NCBI GenBank assembly: GCA_030841185.1
Contig: JAVEDB010000099.1
Span: forward strand, 1 to 50,173
Direction: 5' to 3'
Source of the DNA: Actinomycetota bacterium
Lineage (GTDB): Bacteria > Actinomycetota > Actinomycetes > JACCUZ01
DNA length: 50,173 bases
Positions within the stretch are counted from its first letter, which is position 1. Each line of letters starts with the position of its first letter. This document shows positions 1-11,307 of the stretch, in pieces. The notes beneath the pieces are model-generated. The model was given only the letters and a program-made list of their open reading frames with translations, searched no databases and had not been told where the DNA came from. A program made the position numbers and the translations under genes.

Positions 1-5
1 CAGAC

Positions 6-209
6 ATGACCGACCAGCCCGACACACCCCTCACGTCCGACACGGGCGAGGACGAGGAACGCCGCGACGTCCTTGACGCGATGGCCGTCTACAGCGCAGA
101 CGGTCAGGTCGACGACGCCAGCGGCAATGATGCAGCGGCCGGCGCCGCACTCCCCCGGGACAGCGGATCGGAGCCCGAGCCGGACCGCGAGCCGCACGGC
201 CCGAACTAG
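6..209 (+). CDS. small acidic hypothetical protein
   Basis: Reading frame of 67 residues, very rich in Asp, Glu, Ala and Pro, with high third-position GC like its neighbours. It has no membrane helix, signal peptide or motif I recognise and looks largely disordered. The frame is also open in the few bases to its left, and no ribosome binding site can be seen because the window starts here, so it may be the 3' end of a longer gene. It faces the next gene tail to tail across a hairpin. Function unknown; being a real gene is likely but not certain. Confidence 0.45.
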   Translation: MTDQPDTPLTSDTGEDEERRDVLDAMAVYSADGQVDDASGNDAAAGAALPRDSGSEPEPDREPHGPN

Positions 210-229
210 GCGGCTCGCCTAGAGCCGCC
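209..229. terminator. bidirectional hairpin terminator between convergent genes
   Basis: Perfect 8-bp inverted repeat GGCGGCTC / GAGCCGCC with a 5-base loop (217-221). It lies at the meeting point of two convergent genes; the stop codon of the minus-strand gene is in the loop. A short pyrimidine run (CCTTTCCCCC) follows on the plus strand. No true T-tract, as is usual in actinobacteria. Confidence 0.5.
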
Positions 230-410
230 CCTTTCCCCCGCGGCGTAGCTCCTCGGGGTTCTGCCAGGGCTTCAGGCGCTCCTCATGGCGCTGCGGTTCC
301 TCATCGCGGGCCGGGGGCAGGGGGTCGCGGCCCTTCAGCACCAGGTAGCCGACGAGGCAGACGAGGAAGACCCCGGCGATCAGCAGGGTGACGAGCGTCG
401 AACCGTCCAT
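219..410 (-). CDS. small single-helix membrane protein
   Basis: 63 residues: a hydrophobic helix at about residues 5-25 (TLLIAGVFLVCLVGYLVL), followed by a charged, Arg- and Glu-rich tail predicted to be cytoplasmic. No family recognised. The ATG has no Shine-Dalgarno sequence, but TATCGT (417-422) ends 6 bases before it, so a leaderless transcript is likely. Last gene on the minus strand at the left edge, downstream of the proteasome operon and a ChaB-like gene. Function unknown. Confidence 0.65.
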   Translation of the reverse strand: MDGSTLVTLLIAGVFLVCLVGYLVLKGRDPLPPARDEEPQRHEERLKPWQNPEELRRGGKGRL

Positions 411-416
411 ACGGTG

Positions 417-422
417 ACGATA
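417..422 (-). promoter_or_regulatory. leaderless -10 box TATCGT
   Basis: TATCGT on the minus strand with a 6-base spacer to the ATG at 410. Fits the actinobacterial TAnnnT -10 element placed so that transcription begins at or next to the start codon. Confidence 0.45.
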
Positions 423-426
423 GCGC

Positions 427-834
427 TCAGCCGCTGGCTTTGCGGGTCTCCCGGGCGTTGGCCTTCTGCAAGGCCTCGACGAGCTCGCGCTTGGACATCG
501 TGGAGCGACCCGGCACGTCGAGCCGGCGTGCCAGCTCCATCAGGTGACGCTTGGACGCATTGGCGTCCACGCCGCCGGCGGTCGGGGTGGTGCCTCGGCG
601 GGCGGCCGGGCCGCTCTTGGCCGCCTGGTCGTCGGAGGGCCCCTTCTCCGCCTTGGGCTCCCAGTGATCGCCAACCTTCTCGAAGGAGTGCTTCAACGAG
701 TCGAAGGCGGTGCGGTGGGCTCGCTCCCCCTCGCCGTACCGCTCGACAGCGGAGTCGTGGGTCTTCCCCCACGTCTCCTGGGCCTTCTTCGGCGACCGCT
801 GCAGCGTCGACGGCATGTCCTTCTTGGCCGGCAT
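427..834 (-). CDS. ChaB family protein with C-terminal Rho-N/SAP-like domain
   Basis: 135 residues. Residues 1-60 match the ChaB family (starts MPAKKDMPSTLQRSPKKAQ; includes TWGKTHDSA and AFDSLKHSFEKVGDHW). The E. coli member was named as a cation transport regulator, but its role in actinobacteria is unclear. A polar linker (about 60-95) leads to a short helix-extended-helix domain (KRHLMELARRLDVPGRSTMSKRELVEAL) like the Rho N-terminal/SAP type, which usually binds nucleic acid. The ATG at 834 is chosen because GAGGTG sits 6 bases upstream; an ATG two codons earlier (840) overlaps that site. It lies 48 bases downstream of the Nudix gene and may belong to the same transcript. Confidence 0.8.
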   Translation of the reverse strand: MPAKKDMPSTLQRSPKKAQETWGKTHDSAVERYGEGERAHRTAFDSLKHSFEKVGDHWEPKAEKGPSDDQAAKSGPAARRGTTPTAGGVDANASKRHLMELARRLDVPGRSTMSKRELVEALQKANARETRKASG

Positions 835-882
835 GGTCATCACCTCACCAGCCGGGTTGCCCGAGGGGCCGCCGGACAAACG

Positions 883-1437
883 TCAGAGCAGCCCGGCGGC
901 GTCCAGCGCGAGGTAGCCGAGGTCGACGTCGGTGGTGCCGCCCCGCCGCAGCGCATCCCGGAACTCCGCGACCGAGACGACGACCGGCTCGCAGTACTCC
1001 TCGCCTCCCCACGAGGAGACCTCAGACGTGTGGACGCAGTCGCGCGCGACCGCCACGTTGCGACGCCAGTTGGAGGCGCCGAACGCCCAGCAGGAGGCGA
1101 CGACCTCGAGGCTGCCCGCGGCGTACCCGGTCTCTTCGCGGAGCTCCCGGGCTGCCGCCTGCTCGACGCTCTCACCGTCGTCGATGATGCCGCCCGGCAG
1201 GTCGAGCAGGATCTCCGCCGGCCCGGGGCGGAACTGGCGGGCGAGTACGAGATCGTTCTCCGCGGTCAGCGCGAGGACGCCGACGGTCGTGAAGCCCGGA
1301 GTGTGGATGTCCCAGTCGGACAGCGAGCCGTCGGGCATCCGGTAGGTGCGGGTGACGATGGGCAGCCAGCCACCCGTACGCGGTCGCTCGGCGAGCAACT
1401 CCCACGCGACCGCATGCCGCGGCGCTGGCTCGGTCAC
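883..1437 (-). CDS. Nudix hydrolase, ADP-ribose pyrophosphatase-like
   Basis: 184 residues with a complete Nudix box: G-x5-E, seven residues, then RELREETGY, matching GX5EX7REUXEEXGU. The Pro-Gly-Gly before the box and the length fit the ADP-ribose pyrophosphatase (NUDT5/NudF) branch, which splits ADP-ribose to AMP and ribose 5-phosphate; the substrate is inferred. The GTG start overlaps the prcA stop by four bases (GTGA), so translation is probably coupled to prcA. In M. tuberculosis the ligase gene pafA lies some way downstream of prcA; this window has no pafA. Confidence 0.85.
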   Translation of the reverse strand: MTEPAPRHAVAWELLAERPRTGGWLPIVTRTYRMPDGSLSDWDIHTPGFTTVGVLALTAENDLVLARQFRPGPAEILLDLPGGIIDDGESVEQAAARELREETGYAAGSLEVVASCWAFGASNWRRNVAVARDCVHTSEVSSWGGEEYCEPVVVSVAEFRDALRRGGTTDVDLGYLALDAAGLL

Positions 1438-2273
1438 GCCTCGTTGTCGGGAGCGGGTGGCCCGGACGGTTCGTGCGAGCCACCGGCCAGGCTCGTGGGC
1501 GGCGAGGAGTCGCGTTCGTCGGGGGCACGACCGCCCAGGGGGGTCGGCTCGCCGGTATGGTCGCCGACCGCCTCTTCGCGCCCGAGCAGGCTGTTCAGGG
1601 CGCCGCCGGTGATGCGCCGGAACCGTCGTCGCGGCCGGGTGCGATCCAGGACGGCGACCTCGAGGTCCGGAGCGCTCAAGGTGCGCTGCTCCCCCGACAC
1701 CGGGTCGCGGGAGAGCAGCTCGACCCCGAGCGTGAGGGTCTCCTCGAGGCTCATCAGGGGCTGGTAGCGCTCCTCGAGAGCCTGGGAGATCTGCTCGGCC
1801 TGGCCACCCATGGCGACGAAGCCGCGTTCGTCGGCCACCGAACCGTCGTAGGTCAACCGGTACATCTGGTCCTCGTCCGGGGACTCGCCGACCTCGGCGA
1901 TGACGATCTCGACCTCGAACGGCTTGGACTCCTGGGTGAAGATCGAGCCGAGCGTCTGGGCGAACACGTTGGCAAGACCGCGCCCGGTCACGTCCTGCCG
2001 GTCGTAGGAGTAGCCCCGCAGGTCCGCGTAGCGGACGCCGGCCATCCGCAGGTTCTCGAACTCGTTGTACTTGCCCACCGCGGCGAACGCGATCCGGTCG
2101 TAGATCTCGCTGATCTTGTGCAGCGCCCGGGACGGGTTCTCCCCCACGAACATGATGCCGCCCTCGAAGGCGATCACGAGAACGCTGCGCCCGCGCGCGA
2201 TCCCCTTGCGGGCGTAGTCGGCCCGGTCCTTCATGATCTGTTCGGGCGAGACGTATCCGAACGGCATCGTCAC
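1434..2273 (-). CDS. prcA: 20S proteasome alpha subunit PrcA
   Basis: 279 residues. Forms the outer seven-membered rings of the bacterial 20S proteasome, gating the PrcB chamber and docking the ARC ATPase. Seen: N-terminal gate helix region [18 protein letters not shown], then [31 protein letters not shown] and [14 protein letters not shown], all typical of PrcA. The GTG at 2273 (giving [12 protein letters not shown]) is preferred because GGAG lies 8 bases upstream; the ATG at 2267 would have a 14-base spacing. The C-terminus runs about 30-45 residues past the usual family end as an acidic, Pro/Ser-rich tail. Starts 19 bases after prcB and overlaps the downstream Nudix gene by 4. Confidence 0.97.
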   Translation of the reverse strand: MTMPFGYVSPEQIMKDRADYARKGIARGRSVLVIAFEGGIMFVGENPSRALHKISEIYDRIAFAAVGKYNEFENLRMAGVRYADLRGYSYDRQDVTGRGLANVFAQTLGSIFTQESKPFEVEIVIAEVGESPDEDQMYRLTYDGSVADERGFVAMGGQAEQISQALEERYQPLMSLEETLTLGVELLSRDPVSGEQRTLSAPDLEVAVLDRTRPRRRFRRITGGALNSLLGREEAVGDHTGEPTPLGGRAPDERDSSPPTSLAGGSHEPSGPPAPDNEA

Positions 2274-2292
2274 AGCGGAAGCTCCTTCTGGG

Positions 2293-3138
2293 TCACCGGA
2301 GAGGGGCGGGCGGGCCGCCGGGGTTCTGCATCCGGCCGGCGAGCACCGTCTCGATGTAGGCACCGACCTCGTCGTCGGACAGGCGCCGGTAGCCGTCGAA
2401 CGTGACGGTCGCCACGACGGGGAAGATGCGACGGGTCAGGTCCGGTCCGCCGGTCGCGGAGTCCTCGTCGGCCGCGTCGTAGAGCGACTGGACGGCGCAC
2501 AGCACGGCGTCCTCGTTGCTCAGCCCGTCGTGCCAGAGCTTCTTCAGCGCGCCACGCGCGAACACCGAACCCGAGCCGACCGAGTGGAACTTGTGCTCCT
2601 CGTAACGCCCGCCGGTGATGTCGTAGCTGAAGATCCGACCTTCGTCCGTCTCCAGGTCGAAGCCGGCGAACAGCGGCACGACCGCCAGGCCCTGCATGGC
2701 CATCCCGAGGTTGCTGCGGATCATCTGCGCCAGCCGGTTGGCCTTGCCCTCGAGGGACATCGTGGTGCCCTCGATCTTCTCGTAGTGCTCGAGCTCCACC
2801 TGAAAGAGCCGGACCATCTCGATCGCGATCCCCGCCGTGCCCGCGATGCCGACGCACGAGTAGTCGTCGGCGTGGAAGACCTTCTCGATGTCGCGCTGCG
2901 CGATGTAGTTGCCCATCGTGGCGCGCCGGTCGCCCGCCATGACGATCCCGCTGGGGAAGCTGAGTGCCACGATGGTCGTGCCGTGGGGGGCCTCCGTGGT
3001 CAACGCGGTGACCGGCGGCGTACGGCGTCCTGGGAGCAGCTCGGGTGCGTGGTCGCCGAGGAACTCGGCGAAGGAGGAGCTCCCTGGCGTGAGGTAGGCC
3101 GCCGGGAGTCGTCCGGAGCGAGCCGGGTCGGTTGCCAC
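2293..3138 (-). CDS. prcB: 20S proteasome beta subunit PrcB
   Basis: 281 residues. Catalytic subunit of the proteasome core. A propeptide of about 53 residues ends at HG, and autocleavage would expose Thr54 (TTIVAL) as N-terminal nucleophile. GDRRAT and the following [25 protein letters not shown] segment are family hallmarks. GTG start; a purine-rich GGAAGGAAA stretch precedes it. It sits 89 bases downstream of pup and 19 bases upstream of prcA, so pup-prcB-prcA very probably form one transcript. Length is normal for the family. Confidence 0.97.
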   Translation of the reverse strand: MATDPARSGRLPAAYLTPGSSSFAEFLGDHAPELLPGRRTPPVTALTTEAPHGTTIVALSFPSGIVMAGDRRATMGNYIAQRDIEKVFHADDYSCVGIAGTAGIAIEMVRLFQVELEHYEKIEGTTMSLEGKANRLAQMIRSNLGMAMQGLAVVPLFAGFDLETDEGRIFSYDITGGRYEEHKFHSVGSGSVFARGALKKLWHDGLSNEDAVLCAVQSLYDAADEDSATGGPDLTRRIFPVVATVTFDGYRRLSDDEVGAYIETVLAGRMQNPGGPPAPLR

Positions 3139-3227
3139 ACGTTTCCTTCCACGTACGCCGCCGAGCGGCGGAGCGTCATCGAACCATCCTCGTGCCCGGG
3201 CGGCGGCACTGCCGGCACCGGCGCGAC

Positions 3228-3437
3228 CTACTGGCCGCCCTTCTGGATGAACCCCCTCACGAACTCCTCGCTGTTCTCCTCGAGCGCCTCGTCGATCTCG
3301 TCGAGGATGGCGTCGATGTCCGAGTCCAGCTTGTCCTTGCGCTCGGAGAGGTCGGCGGCTTCGTCGGTGCTGACCTCGTCGGTCTCCTCCGAGGTCTTCG
3401 TCGCGCGCTTCTGCCCGCCGGTGTCCTTGGCTGCCAT
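3228..3437 (-). CDS. pup: prokaryotic ubiquitin-like protein Pup
   Basis: 69 residues, acidic and mostly disordered, with the C-terminal helical region that binds the ARC coiled coil (about residues 36-62) and the ending FIQKGGQ. The terminal Gln means that Dop must deamidate it to Glu before a PafA-type ligase can join it to lysines of target proteins. ATG at 3437 has GGAGGG 5-6 bases upstream. TATAGC about 20 bases further upstream may be the -10 of the pup-prcBA promoter, but no matching -35 is evident. dop lies upstream, separated only by a plus-strand gene. Confidence 0.97.
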   Translation of the reverse strand: MAAKDTGGQKRATKTSEETDEVSTDEAADLSERKDKLDSDIDAILDEIDEALEENSEEFVRGFIQKGGQ

Positions 3438-3549
3438 CGAACCCTCCCGTTGCGGGGCTATATCTGTCCTGACCCTAGTCGTCGGCACGGTCGGACCGGT
3501 GCCGTAGCCCCCGTTCGCGGGCTTCCCTGCGGACCGGTCGACCCGGAGG

Positions 3550-3555
3550 TAGCCT
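3550..3555 (+). promoter_or_regulatory. leaderless -10 box TAGCCT
   Basis: TAGCCT followed by a 6-base spacer and the GTG start at 3562. No Shine-Dalgarno sequence is present, consistent with a leaderless mRNA. Confidence 0.45.
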
Positions 3556-3561
3556 GCCGCC

Positions 3562-4122
3562 GTGGAGTTCCTGGTGGCCTTGCTGGTCATGACCGTGGTC
3601 CTCGTGGGTACTGGCGTCGTCCTGACCAGGCGGGCGGTGCGGGCGGTCCGCCGGCACGCTCTCCGAGTGCTCGCGCGGCTCGGGCTCGCCGCTCGCGCGC
3701 AGACCCTCGGGTCGTTCGGTGAAGTCGCCCGGGTACGCCGGGACCTGCACCGCTCGATGACGTCCGCCCGTCGGGCGCTGGCCATCGCGCGGTCTACGAA
3801 CCTCCCCGTCGGGGATGTGGCCTCGTTGCTGGCCCGGATGCAGATGGCCGCCGGATCGGTCGACGCCGAGCTGCAGCTGCTCGAGACCCTCCGCGACCCT
3901 GGCCAGGCCTTGGCTCGGCTGGCCGGTCCGCGCTCCCGGGCGGCTGCCCTCATGTCGGCGGCCGCCGCGCTGACCGAGGGACTCGTTGCCGCCGCTGGTC
4001 ACGAGTCAGCGGAGGTGTCCGCTCTGCACGCCGAGTGCGTCATCGAGGCTCGCGCTCTGCGCGCGGCCGCGGGAGATCGGGCTGGTCAGCCGGGGAGCAT
4101 GGAGCGCGTCACCCGCCGGTGA
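3562..4122 (+). CDS. hypothetical protein with N-terminal membrane helix
   Basis: 186 residues: an N-terminal hydrophobic helix (about residues 3-21), then a long Ala/Arg/Leu-rich helical region without recognisable domain, probably cytoplasmic. Starts at a GTG directly behind a leaderless-type -10 box. It lies on the opposite strand between pup and dop, and its last 14 bases overlap the 3' end of dop. I do not recognise the family; its place inside the proteasome cluster may be meaningful or accidental. Confidence 0.65.
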   Translation: MEFLVALLVMTVVLVGTGVVLTRRAVRAVRRHALRVLARLGLAARAQTLGSFGEVARVRRDLHRSMTSARRALAIARSTNLPVGDVASLLARMQMAAGSVDAELQLLETLRDPGQALARLAGPRSRAAALMSAAAALTEGLVAAAGHESAEVSALHAECVIEARALRAAAGDRAGQPGSMERVTRR

Positions 4123-5623
4123 TCGCGTCGACCAGCTCCTCCGCCGTGTCGCAGCGGTCCAGCAGCTCGCCGACGTGCTCCCGCGTGCCGCGCAGGGGCT
4201 CGAGTGTCGGGACGCGCTGCAGGGAGTCGCGACCAGGCAGGTCGAAGATCACCGAGTCCCACGAGGCGGCCGCCACCTCGTCGGCGTACTTCGCCAGGCA
4301 CCGCCCGCGGAAGTAGGCGCGGGTGTCCTCCGGCGGGTTGGTCACCGCTGCGGCGACCTCCTCCTCGGTCACGATCTTCTCGAAGCGGCCGGACGCGGCA
4401 AGTCGGTTGAACAGGCCCTTGTCGGGACGCACGTCGGAGTACTGCAGGTCGACCGCGGCCAGCCGCGGCGAGTCCCAGTCGAGGCCGTCGCGGGACCGGT
4501 AGCCCTCGAGGATCGCCAGCTTGGCCACCCAGTCCAGCTCGCGGTTCAGCGACATCGGGTCGCTCTCCAGCCGGGTGAGGACCGACTCCCAGCGGTCGAG
4601 GACGTCGACGGTCACGGCGTCGGCGTCCACCCCGTAGCGGTCCTCGACGTACTTGCGCGCCTGCTCGGCGTACTCCATCTGCAGCTGGACCGCGGTCAGC
4701 TTGCGCCCCGAGCGCAAGGTGAGCAGCGACTTCAAGGTGGGGTCGTGGCTGACCGCGTGCAGCGTCGCCACCGGCCGGTCGACCGCGAGGTCCACGGAGA
4801 GGAAGCCGTCCTCGATCATGGCCAGGACCAGGATCGTGGTGCCGATCTTGAGATAGGTCGAGACCTCCGCGAGGTTCGCGTCGCCGATGATCACGTGCAG
4901 CCGGCGGTACTTCTCGGCGACCGCGTGCGGCTCGTCACGGGTGTTGATGATCGGGCGCTTCAGCGTGGTCTCGAGCCCGACCTCGACCTCGAAGTAGTCG
5001 GCGCGCTGGGAGATCTGGAAGCCGTCCCCACGACCGTCCTGACCGATGCCGACGCGGCCGGACCCGGTGACGACCTGCCGGCAGACGAAGAACGGGGTGA
5101 GGTGCCGGACGATGTCCGCGAACGGCGTCTCGCGCTTCATCAGGTAGTTCTCGTGGGTGCCGTAGGACGCGCCCTTGTTGTCGGTGTTGTTCTTGTAGAG
5201 GTTGATCGGCTGGGTGCCGGGGATCTGCGCCGCGCGTCGCGACGCCTCCGCCATGATCCGCTCCCCCGCCTTGTCCCAGATCACGGCGTCGCGCGGGTTC
5301 GTGCACTCCGGGCTGGAGTACTCCGGGTGGGCGTGGTCGACGTAGAAGCGTGCGCCGTTGGTCAGGATGACGTTGGCGAGCCCGACGTCCTCGTCGGTGA
5401 GCTGGGTGGCGTCTGCCACATCGCGCGCGAGGTCGAAGCCGCGCGCGTCGCGCAGCGGGCTCTCCTCCTCGAAGTCCCAGCGCGGTCGCCGCGACCGGGC
5501 CGGCGAGGGCTGGGAGTAGGCGTTGACCACCTGCGAGGAGATCAGCATCGCGTTGGCGCCGGGGTTGCCCGGGACGGAGATGCCGTACTCCGTCTCGGTG
5601 CCGACGACCCGCCACACGCTCAT
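4109..5623 (-). CDS. dop: Pup deamidase/depupylase Dop
   Basis: 504 residues, the usual Dop length. Converts Pup-Gln to Pup-Glu and removes Pup from substrates; fold of the carboxylate-amine ligase/glutamine synthetase type. Seen: N-terminal GTETEYGIS, a long insertion after residue 30 (the Dop loop, running to about residue 62) that distinguishes Dop from PafA, and [15 protein letters not shown] with Asp96 at the position of the catalytic Asp. ATG at 5623 gives [14 protein letters not shown]; upstream in-frame sequence does not look coding. TACCCT ends 6 bases before the ATG, so transcription seems leaderless and separate from arc. No PafA paralogue is in the window. Confidence 0.96.
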   Translation of the reverse strand: MSVWRVVGTETEYGISVPGNPGANAMLISSQVVNAYSQPSPARSRRPRWDFEEESPLRDARGFDLARDVADATQLTDEDVGLANVILTNGARFYVDHAHPEYSSPECTNPRDAVIWDKAGERIMAEASRRAAQIPGTQPINLYKNNTDNKGASYGTHENYLMKRETPFADIVRHLTPFFVCRQVVTGSGRVGIGQDGRGDGFQISQRADYFEVEVGLETTLKRPIINTRDEPHAVAEKYRRLHVIIGDANLAEVSTYLKIGTTILVLAMIEDGFLSVDLAVDRPVATLHAVSHDPTLKSLLTLRSGRKLTAVQLQMEYAEQARKYVEDRYGVDADAVTVDVLDRWESVLTRLESDPMSLNRELDWVAKLAILEGYRSRDGLDWDSPRLAAVDLQYSDVRPDKGLFNRLAASGRFEKIVTEEEVAAAVTNPPEDTRAYFRGRCLAKYADEVAAASWDSVIFDLPGRDSLQRVPTLEPLRGTREHVGELLDRCDTAEELVDAITGG

Positions 5624-5629
5624 GCGTCG

Positions 5630-5635
5630 AGGGTA
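5630..5635 (-). promoter_or_regulatory. leaderless -10 box TACCCT of dop
   Basis: TACCCT on the minus strand with a 6-base spacer to the dop ATG; no Shine-Dalgarno sequence. Confidence 0.45.
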
Positions 5636-5683
5636 CGTCGTGGGGTCGGCCGGGCACGAGCGCAGCCGCGGCATGATGGTGGC

Positions 5684-6190
5684 GTGGCGGAGGAGCAGGT
5701 ATCGCTGGTCGACGACTCCGGCGCGGTGACCGGGTCCGCGCCGCGGTCGGTCATGCGGCGCGACAACCTGCCGCATGCAGTCGTGGCCGTGCTGGTCCGG
5801 GACAGCGGTGGGCGGGTCTACGTGCACCGGCGCACCCCGACGAAGGACGTCTATCCCGGTCTGCACGACTGCTGGGTCGCCGGGGTGATGGCGTTCGGTG
5901 AGGAGCCGGGGCCGGCGGCGGCCCGGGAGCTCGAGGAGGAGCTCGGGATCCGGGACGTCGAGCTGCGGCACCTGTTCTCAGGCTGGTACGCCGACGAGGA
6001 CACCCGACAGCTGTGTCACGCATACACCACGACGTACGACGGTCCCCTCAACCACCAGGAGTCCGAGATCGCCTGGGGTGGCTGGCTGACGGTCGACGAG
6101 CTGCGTGAGCGACTGGCCGACCCGAGCTGGCCGTTCGTGCCCGACGGCCGGGCGTTCATCACCCGCTGGCTCGCGGGCGGCGACGGCTAG
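5684..6190 (+). CDS. Nudix hydrolase, isopentenyl-diphosphate-isomerase-like branch
   Basis: 168 residues. Begins [13 protein letters not shown], with [18 protein letters not shown] and the Nudix helix [18 protein letters not shown]; here the usual REUXEE reads RELEEE, a conserved equivalent. This YfcD/Idi-like Nudix branch is of uncertain substrate. GTG at 5684 gives the family-typical N-terminus; CATGAT ends 6 bases before it, a near match to the leaderless -10. The stop codons of this gene and arc share one CTAG palindrome, so the two genes end on each other with a 4-base overlap. Inserted on the opposite strand between dop and arc. Confidence 0.88.
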   Translation: MAEEQVSLVDDSGAVTGSAPRSVMRRDNLPHAVVAVLVRDSGGRVYVHRRTPTKDVYPGLHDCWVAGVMAFGEEPGPAAARELEEELGIRDVELRHLFSGWYADEDTRQLCHAYTTTYDGPLNHQESEIAWGGWLTVDELRERLADPSWPFVPDGRAFITRWLAGGDG

Positions 6191-7953
6191 AGGTACTGGC
6201 CGGTGTTGGCGACGGTGTCGATGGACCGGCCGGCCTCGGTGCCCTGCTTGCCCTGGATGAGCGTGCGGATGTAGACGATCCGCTCGCCCTTCTTGCCGGA
6301 GATCCGCGCCCAGTCGTCGGGGTTGGTCGTGTTGGGCAGGTCCTCGTTCTCCTTGAACTCGTCGACGCAGGCCGCGAGCAGGTGCGAGATCCGGATGCCC
6401 TTCTGCCCCAGGTCGAGGAAGTCCTTGATCGCCATCTTCTTGGCCCGGTCGACGATGTTCTGGATCATCGCGCCGGAGTTGAAGTCCTTGAAGTACAGGA
6501 CCTCCTTGTCGCCGTTGGCGTAGGTCACCTCGAGGAACTTGTTCTCGTCGAGCTCGGAGTACATCCGCTCGACCGTGCGCTGGATCATCGCGGCAACCGT
6601 GATGACCGGGTCGTCCTCGTTGGCCTTGAGGTCCTCGGCGTGCAGCGGCAGGTCAGCGGTGATGTACTTCGAGAAGATGTCACGAGCCGACTCCGCGTCG
6701 GGTCGCTCGATCTTGATCTTCACGTCGAGCCGGCCGGGTCGCAGGATCGCTGGGTCGATCATGTCCTCGCGGTTGGAGGCGCCGATCACCAGCACGTTCT
6801 CCAGTCCCTCGACGCCGTCGATCTCGGACAGCAGCTGCGGGACGATGGTGTTCTCGACGTCCGAGGACACTCCGGAGCCACGGGTGCGGAACAGCGAGTC
6901 CATCTCGTCGAAGAAGACGATCACCGGCGTGCCCTCGGAGGCCTTCTCCCGGGCGCGGGCGAAGACCAGCCGGATGTGCCGCTCGGTCTCACCGACGTAC
7001 TTGTTGAGAAGCTCGGGGCCCTTGATGTTGAGGAAGAACGACCGGCCCTCGGGCTTTCCGGTCACCTCGGCGACCTTCTTGGCCAGCGAGTTGGCGACCG
7101 CCTTGGCGATCAGCGTCTTGCCGCAGCCGGGCGGCCCGTAGAGCAGCACCCCCTTGGGCGGGCGCAGCTTGTGCTCCTTGAACAGCTCGGGGTGCAGGTA
7201 GGGCAGCTCGACCGCGTCGCGGATCTGCTCGATCTGGGCGGCGAGGCCACCGATCAGCGAGTAGTCGATGTCGGGCACCTCTTCGAGGACCAGTTCCTCG
7301 ACCTCGGACTTGGGGATGCGCTCGTAGATGTAGCCCGACCGCGGCTCCAGGAGCAGCGACTCACCCACCCGCAGGTGCTCGGCGCGTAGTGGCTCGGCCA
7401 GGCGGACGATCTTCTCCTCGTCGGTGTGACCGACCACCAGAGCGCGCTCACCGTCGGCGAGCACCTCTTTGAGCATGACGACCTCGCCGAGGCTCTCGAA
7501 CTCCAGCGCGGCGACGACGTTCATGGCCTCGTTGAGCATGACTTCCTGGCCCCGGTGCAGCGAGTCGAGCTCGACGCCGGGACTGACGGCGACGCGCAGC
7601 TTGCGCCCGCCGGTGAAGATGTCGACGGTGTCGTCCTCGTTGCGCTGGATGAAGACCCCGAACCCGGCGGGAGGCTGCGCGAGGCGGTCGACCTCTTCCT
7701 TGAGCGCCACGATCTGGTCGCGGGCGTCCTTGAGCGTGGAGACCAGCCGCTCGTTCTGGGTGGTGACGGCGGCGAGGTTGGTCTGCAGGTCGGTGATGCG
7801 CTCCTCGAGGGCGCGCAGGTGGCGCGGCGACTCGGTCATGCGCCGGCGGAGGACCTCGACTTCCTCCTGCAGCGCGCCGACCTGCTGGAGCAGTTCGTTG
7901 GCTCGCTTCGGCGCGTCGTTGCCTGGGCGGTCCGCTGATGGCGTGGACGGCAC
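6187..7953 (-). CDS. arc: proteasome-associated AAA ATPase ARC (Mpa)
   Basis: 588 residues. Hexameric unfoldase that recognises Pup through its coiled coils and feeds substrates into the 20S core. Order: N-terminal coiled coil (about 15-93), OB domains (about 98-235), AAA+ module with Walker A GPPGCGKT (273-280), Walker B VIVFFDE (344-350) and RPGRLD arginine-finger region (405-410). The C-terminus is GQYL, the docking motif that inserts into PrcA pockets. GTG start with GAGGTG 5 bases upstream. A 105-base gap separates it from trmI and contains a 6-bp hairpin (7976-7991) just upstream of the ribosome binding site, so it may have its own promoter or be read through from the M50-trmI operon. 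Confidence 0.97.
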   Translation of the reverse strand: MPSTPSADRPGNDAPKRANELLQQVGALQEEVEVLRRRMTESPRHLRALEERITDLQTNLAAVTTQNERLVSTLKDARDQIVALKEEVDRLAQPPAGFGVFIQRNEDDTVDIFTGGRKLRVAVSPGVELDSLHRGQEVMLNEAMNVVAALEFESLGEVVMLKEVLADGERALVVGHTDEEKIVRLAEPLRAEHLRVGESLLLEPRSGYIYERIPKSEVEELVLEEVPDIDYSLIGGLAAQIEQIRDAVELPYLHPELFKEHKLRPPKGVLLYGPPGCGKTLIAKAVANSLAKKVAEVTGKPEGRSFFLNIKGPELLNKYVGETERHIRLVFARAREKASEGTPVIVFFDEMDSLFRTRGSGVSSDVENTIVPQLLSEIDGVEGLENVLVIGASNREDMIDPAILRPGRLDVKIKIERPDAESARDIFSKYITADLPLHAEDLKANEDDPVITVAAMIQRTVERMYSELDENKFLEVTYANGDKEVLYFKDFNSGAMIQNIVDRAKKMAIKDFLDLGQKGIRISHLLAACVDEFKENEDLPNTTNPDDWARISGKKGERIVYIRTLIQGKQGTEAGRSIDTVANTGQYL

Positions 7954-8058
7954 GGCGTCACCTCCCCATGGGGATGCTCCCGGTCGGGAGCCGATTCCCC
8001 GACACTACCTTCGGCAGGTCCGGATAGAACCTGCAACCTTTGCGTGTCGGTGTACCAA

Positions 8059-10124
<2,066 letters not shown>

Positions 10125-10131
10125 AGCCACG

Positions 10132-10137
10132 ATGCTA
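10132..10137 (-). promoter_or_regulatory. leaderless -10 box TAGCAT
   Basis: TAGCAT on the minus strand, 7-base spacer to the GTG at 10124. It decides the start of the M50 gene, since an alternative GTG at 10130 would be only one base from this box. Confidence 0.45.
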
Positions 10138-10203
10138 GGTGCCGATCCGGGCCGGCTCGCGTGTCGAGGCACGCGAACGGCGGGAACTGTCGGAACCCGG
10201 ACC

Positions 10204-10209
10204 TAGAGT
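10204..10209 (+). promoter_or_regulatory. leaderless -10 box TAGAGT
   Basis: TAGAGT, 7-base spacer, then ATG at 10217. Divergent from the M50 promoter; the two start codons are 92 bases apart. Confidence 0.45.
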
Positions 10210-10216
10210 TCAGGAC

Positions 10217-11152
10217 ATGAGCTCGACCAGCACAGCCGCGGCGGACGCCGTTCGATCGGTCTCGACCGGCACGTCCGACGGCGGGGTCCCGGCAGTCCTC
10301 GGCTCCCTGTCACCGTCGCGGGCCAGCGACTTCCTGACCTGCCCGCTGCTCTACCGGTTCCGCGTGATCGACCGGTTGCCCGAGCGGCCGAGCCCGCTGG
10401 CGACCCGCGGCACGGTCGTGCACGCCGTGCTGGAGCGGCTCTTCGACCTGCCTGCGGCCGAGCGCACCCCGGAACGCGCCGGTGACTTGCTGCGACCCGA
10501 GTGGGACCGCCTGCTGGAGACCGAGCCCGAGCTCGGCGAGCTGTTCTCGGCCGACGCGGAGCGCGACGAGTGGCTGGCCGGCGCCCGGGGACTGCTCGAC
10601 GCCTATTTCGCGCTGGAGGACCCGCAGCGGCTCGAGCCGGCCGAGCGGGAGCTGTTCGTCGAGTGCGACCTGGAGTCGGGGCTGCGGCTGCGCGGCTACG
10701 TCGACCGGCTCGACGTCGCGCCCTCGGGTGACGTCCGCGTCGTCGACTACAAGACCGGTCGTGCCCCCCGTGAGGGGTTCGAGGCCAAGGCGATGTTCCA
10801 GATGCGGTTCTACGCGCTGGTGCTCTGGCGGCTGCACGGTCGCGTCCCCCGGTTGCTGCAGCTGCTCTACCTGGGCAGCGGCGAGATTCTGCGCTACCAG
10901 CCGGACGAGGCCGACCTGCTCGCCACCGAGCGCAAGCTCGCGGCCATCTGGTCCGCGATCGCCCGGGCGACCGAGCGTGGCGACTGGCGCCCGAGTCCCA
11001 GCAAGCTGTGCGACTGGTGCGACCACCAGAGCCTGTGTCCCGCGTTCGGCGGCACGCCGCCCCCGCTGCCGCTCGTGCCCGTGCCGGTGATCCCCGAGGC
11101 GCGAGTCACCGACGAACGGCCGTCCCCGCACACGCCTGTCGACGAGGTGTGA
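10217..11152 (+). CDS. RecB-family PD-(D/E)XK nuclease with Fe-S cluster
   Basis: 311 residues. Cas4/AddB-like single-domain exonuclease. Seen: SPSRASDFLTCP with Cys42, GTVVHAVLE with His69, RGYVDRLD with Asp163, VVDYKTGR with Asp177 and Lys179, and a C-terminal CDWCDHQSLC with Cys265, Cys268 and Cys274. Four cysteines in this spacing normally bind a 4Fe-4S cluster that staples the fold. No helicase domain is present. It corresponds to Rv2119, next to trmI in mycobacteria. No CRISPR genes are near, so a repair role is more likely than spacer acquisition; a Pro-rich tail follows the last cysteine. Confidence 0.9.
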   Translation: MSSTSTAAADAVRSVSTGTSDGGVPAVLGSLSPSRASDFLTCPLLYRFRVIDRLPERPSPLATRGTVVHAVLERLFDLPAAERTPERAGDLLRPEWDRLLETEPELGELFSADAERDEWLAGARGLLDAYFALEDPQRLEPAERELFVECDLESGLRLRGYVDRLDVAPSGDVRVVDYKTGRAPREGFEAKAMFQMRFYALVLWRLHGRVPRLLQLLYLGSGEILRYQPDEADLLATERKLAAIWSAIARATERGDWRPSPSKLCDWCDHQSLCPAFGGTPPPLPLVPVPVIPEARVTDERPSPHTPVDEV

Positions 11153-11307
11153 ACGAGCGGTCGTCGGACCCGAAGGCGCCGTCTGTCGCATGAGTCGGGG
11201 ACACCCGGATCCATACCGGAGGTCACCCTGAGATTGCCCTTAATTCGTCGGGTCCTCGCGCGAAACCGTCCTACGGTGGGCGCGTTGTCATCGTCAGAGG
11301 AGTGATT

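Noticed and set aside
3986-5683. N-terminal extension of the 5684 Nudix gene through the long upstream open frame
   Set aside because: That stretch is antisense to dop; the Nudix family N-terminus begins at the GTG at 5684.
10180-10212. SigR-like promoter GGGAAC...GTT before the RecB-like gene
   Set aside because: Spacing is 20 instead of about 18 bases, and a well-placed TAGAGT box explains the start better.
10217-11152. CRISPR-associated Cas4
   Set aside because: The nuclease has Cas4-like cysteines, but no repeats or other cas genes occur in the window and the position matches a housekeeping RecB-like gene near trmI.
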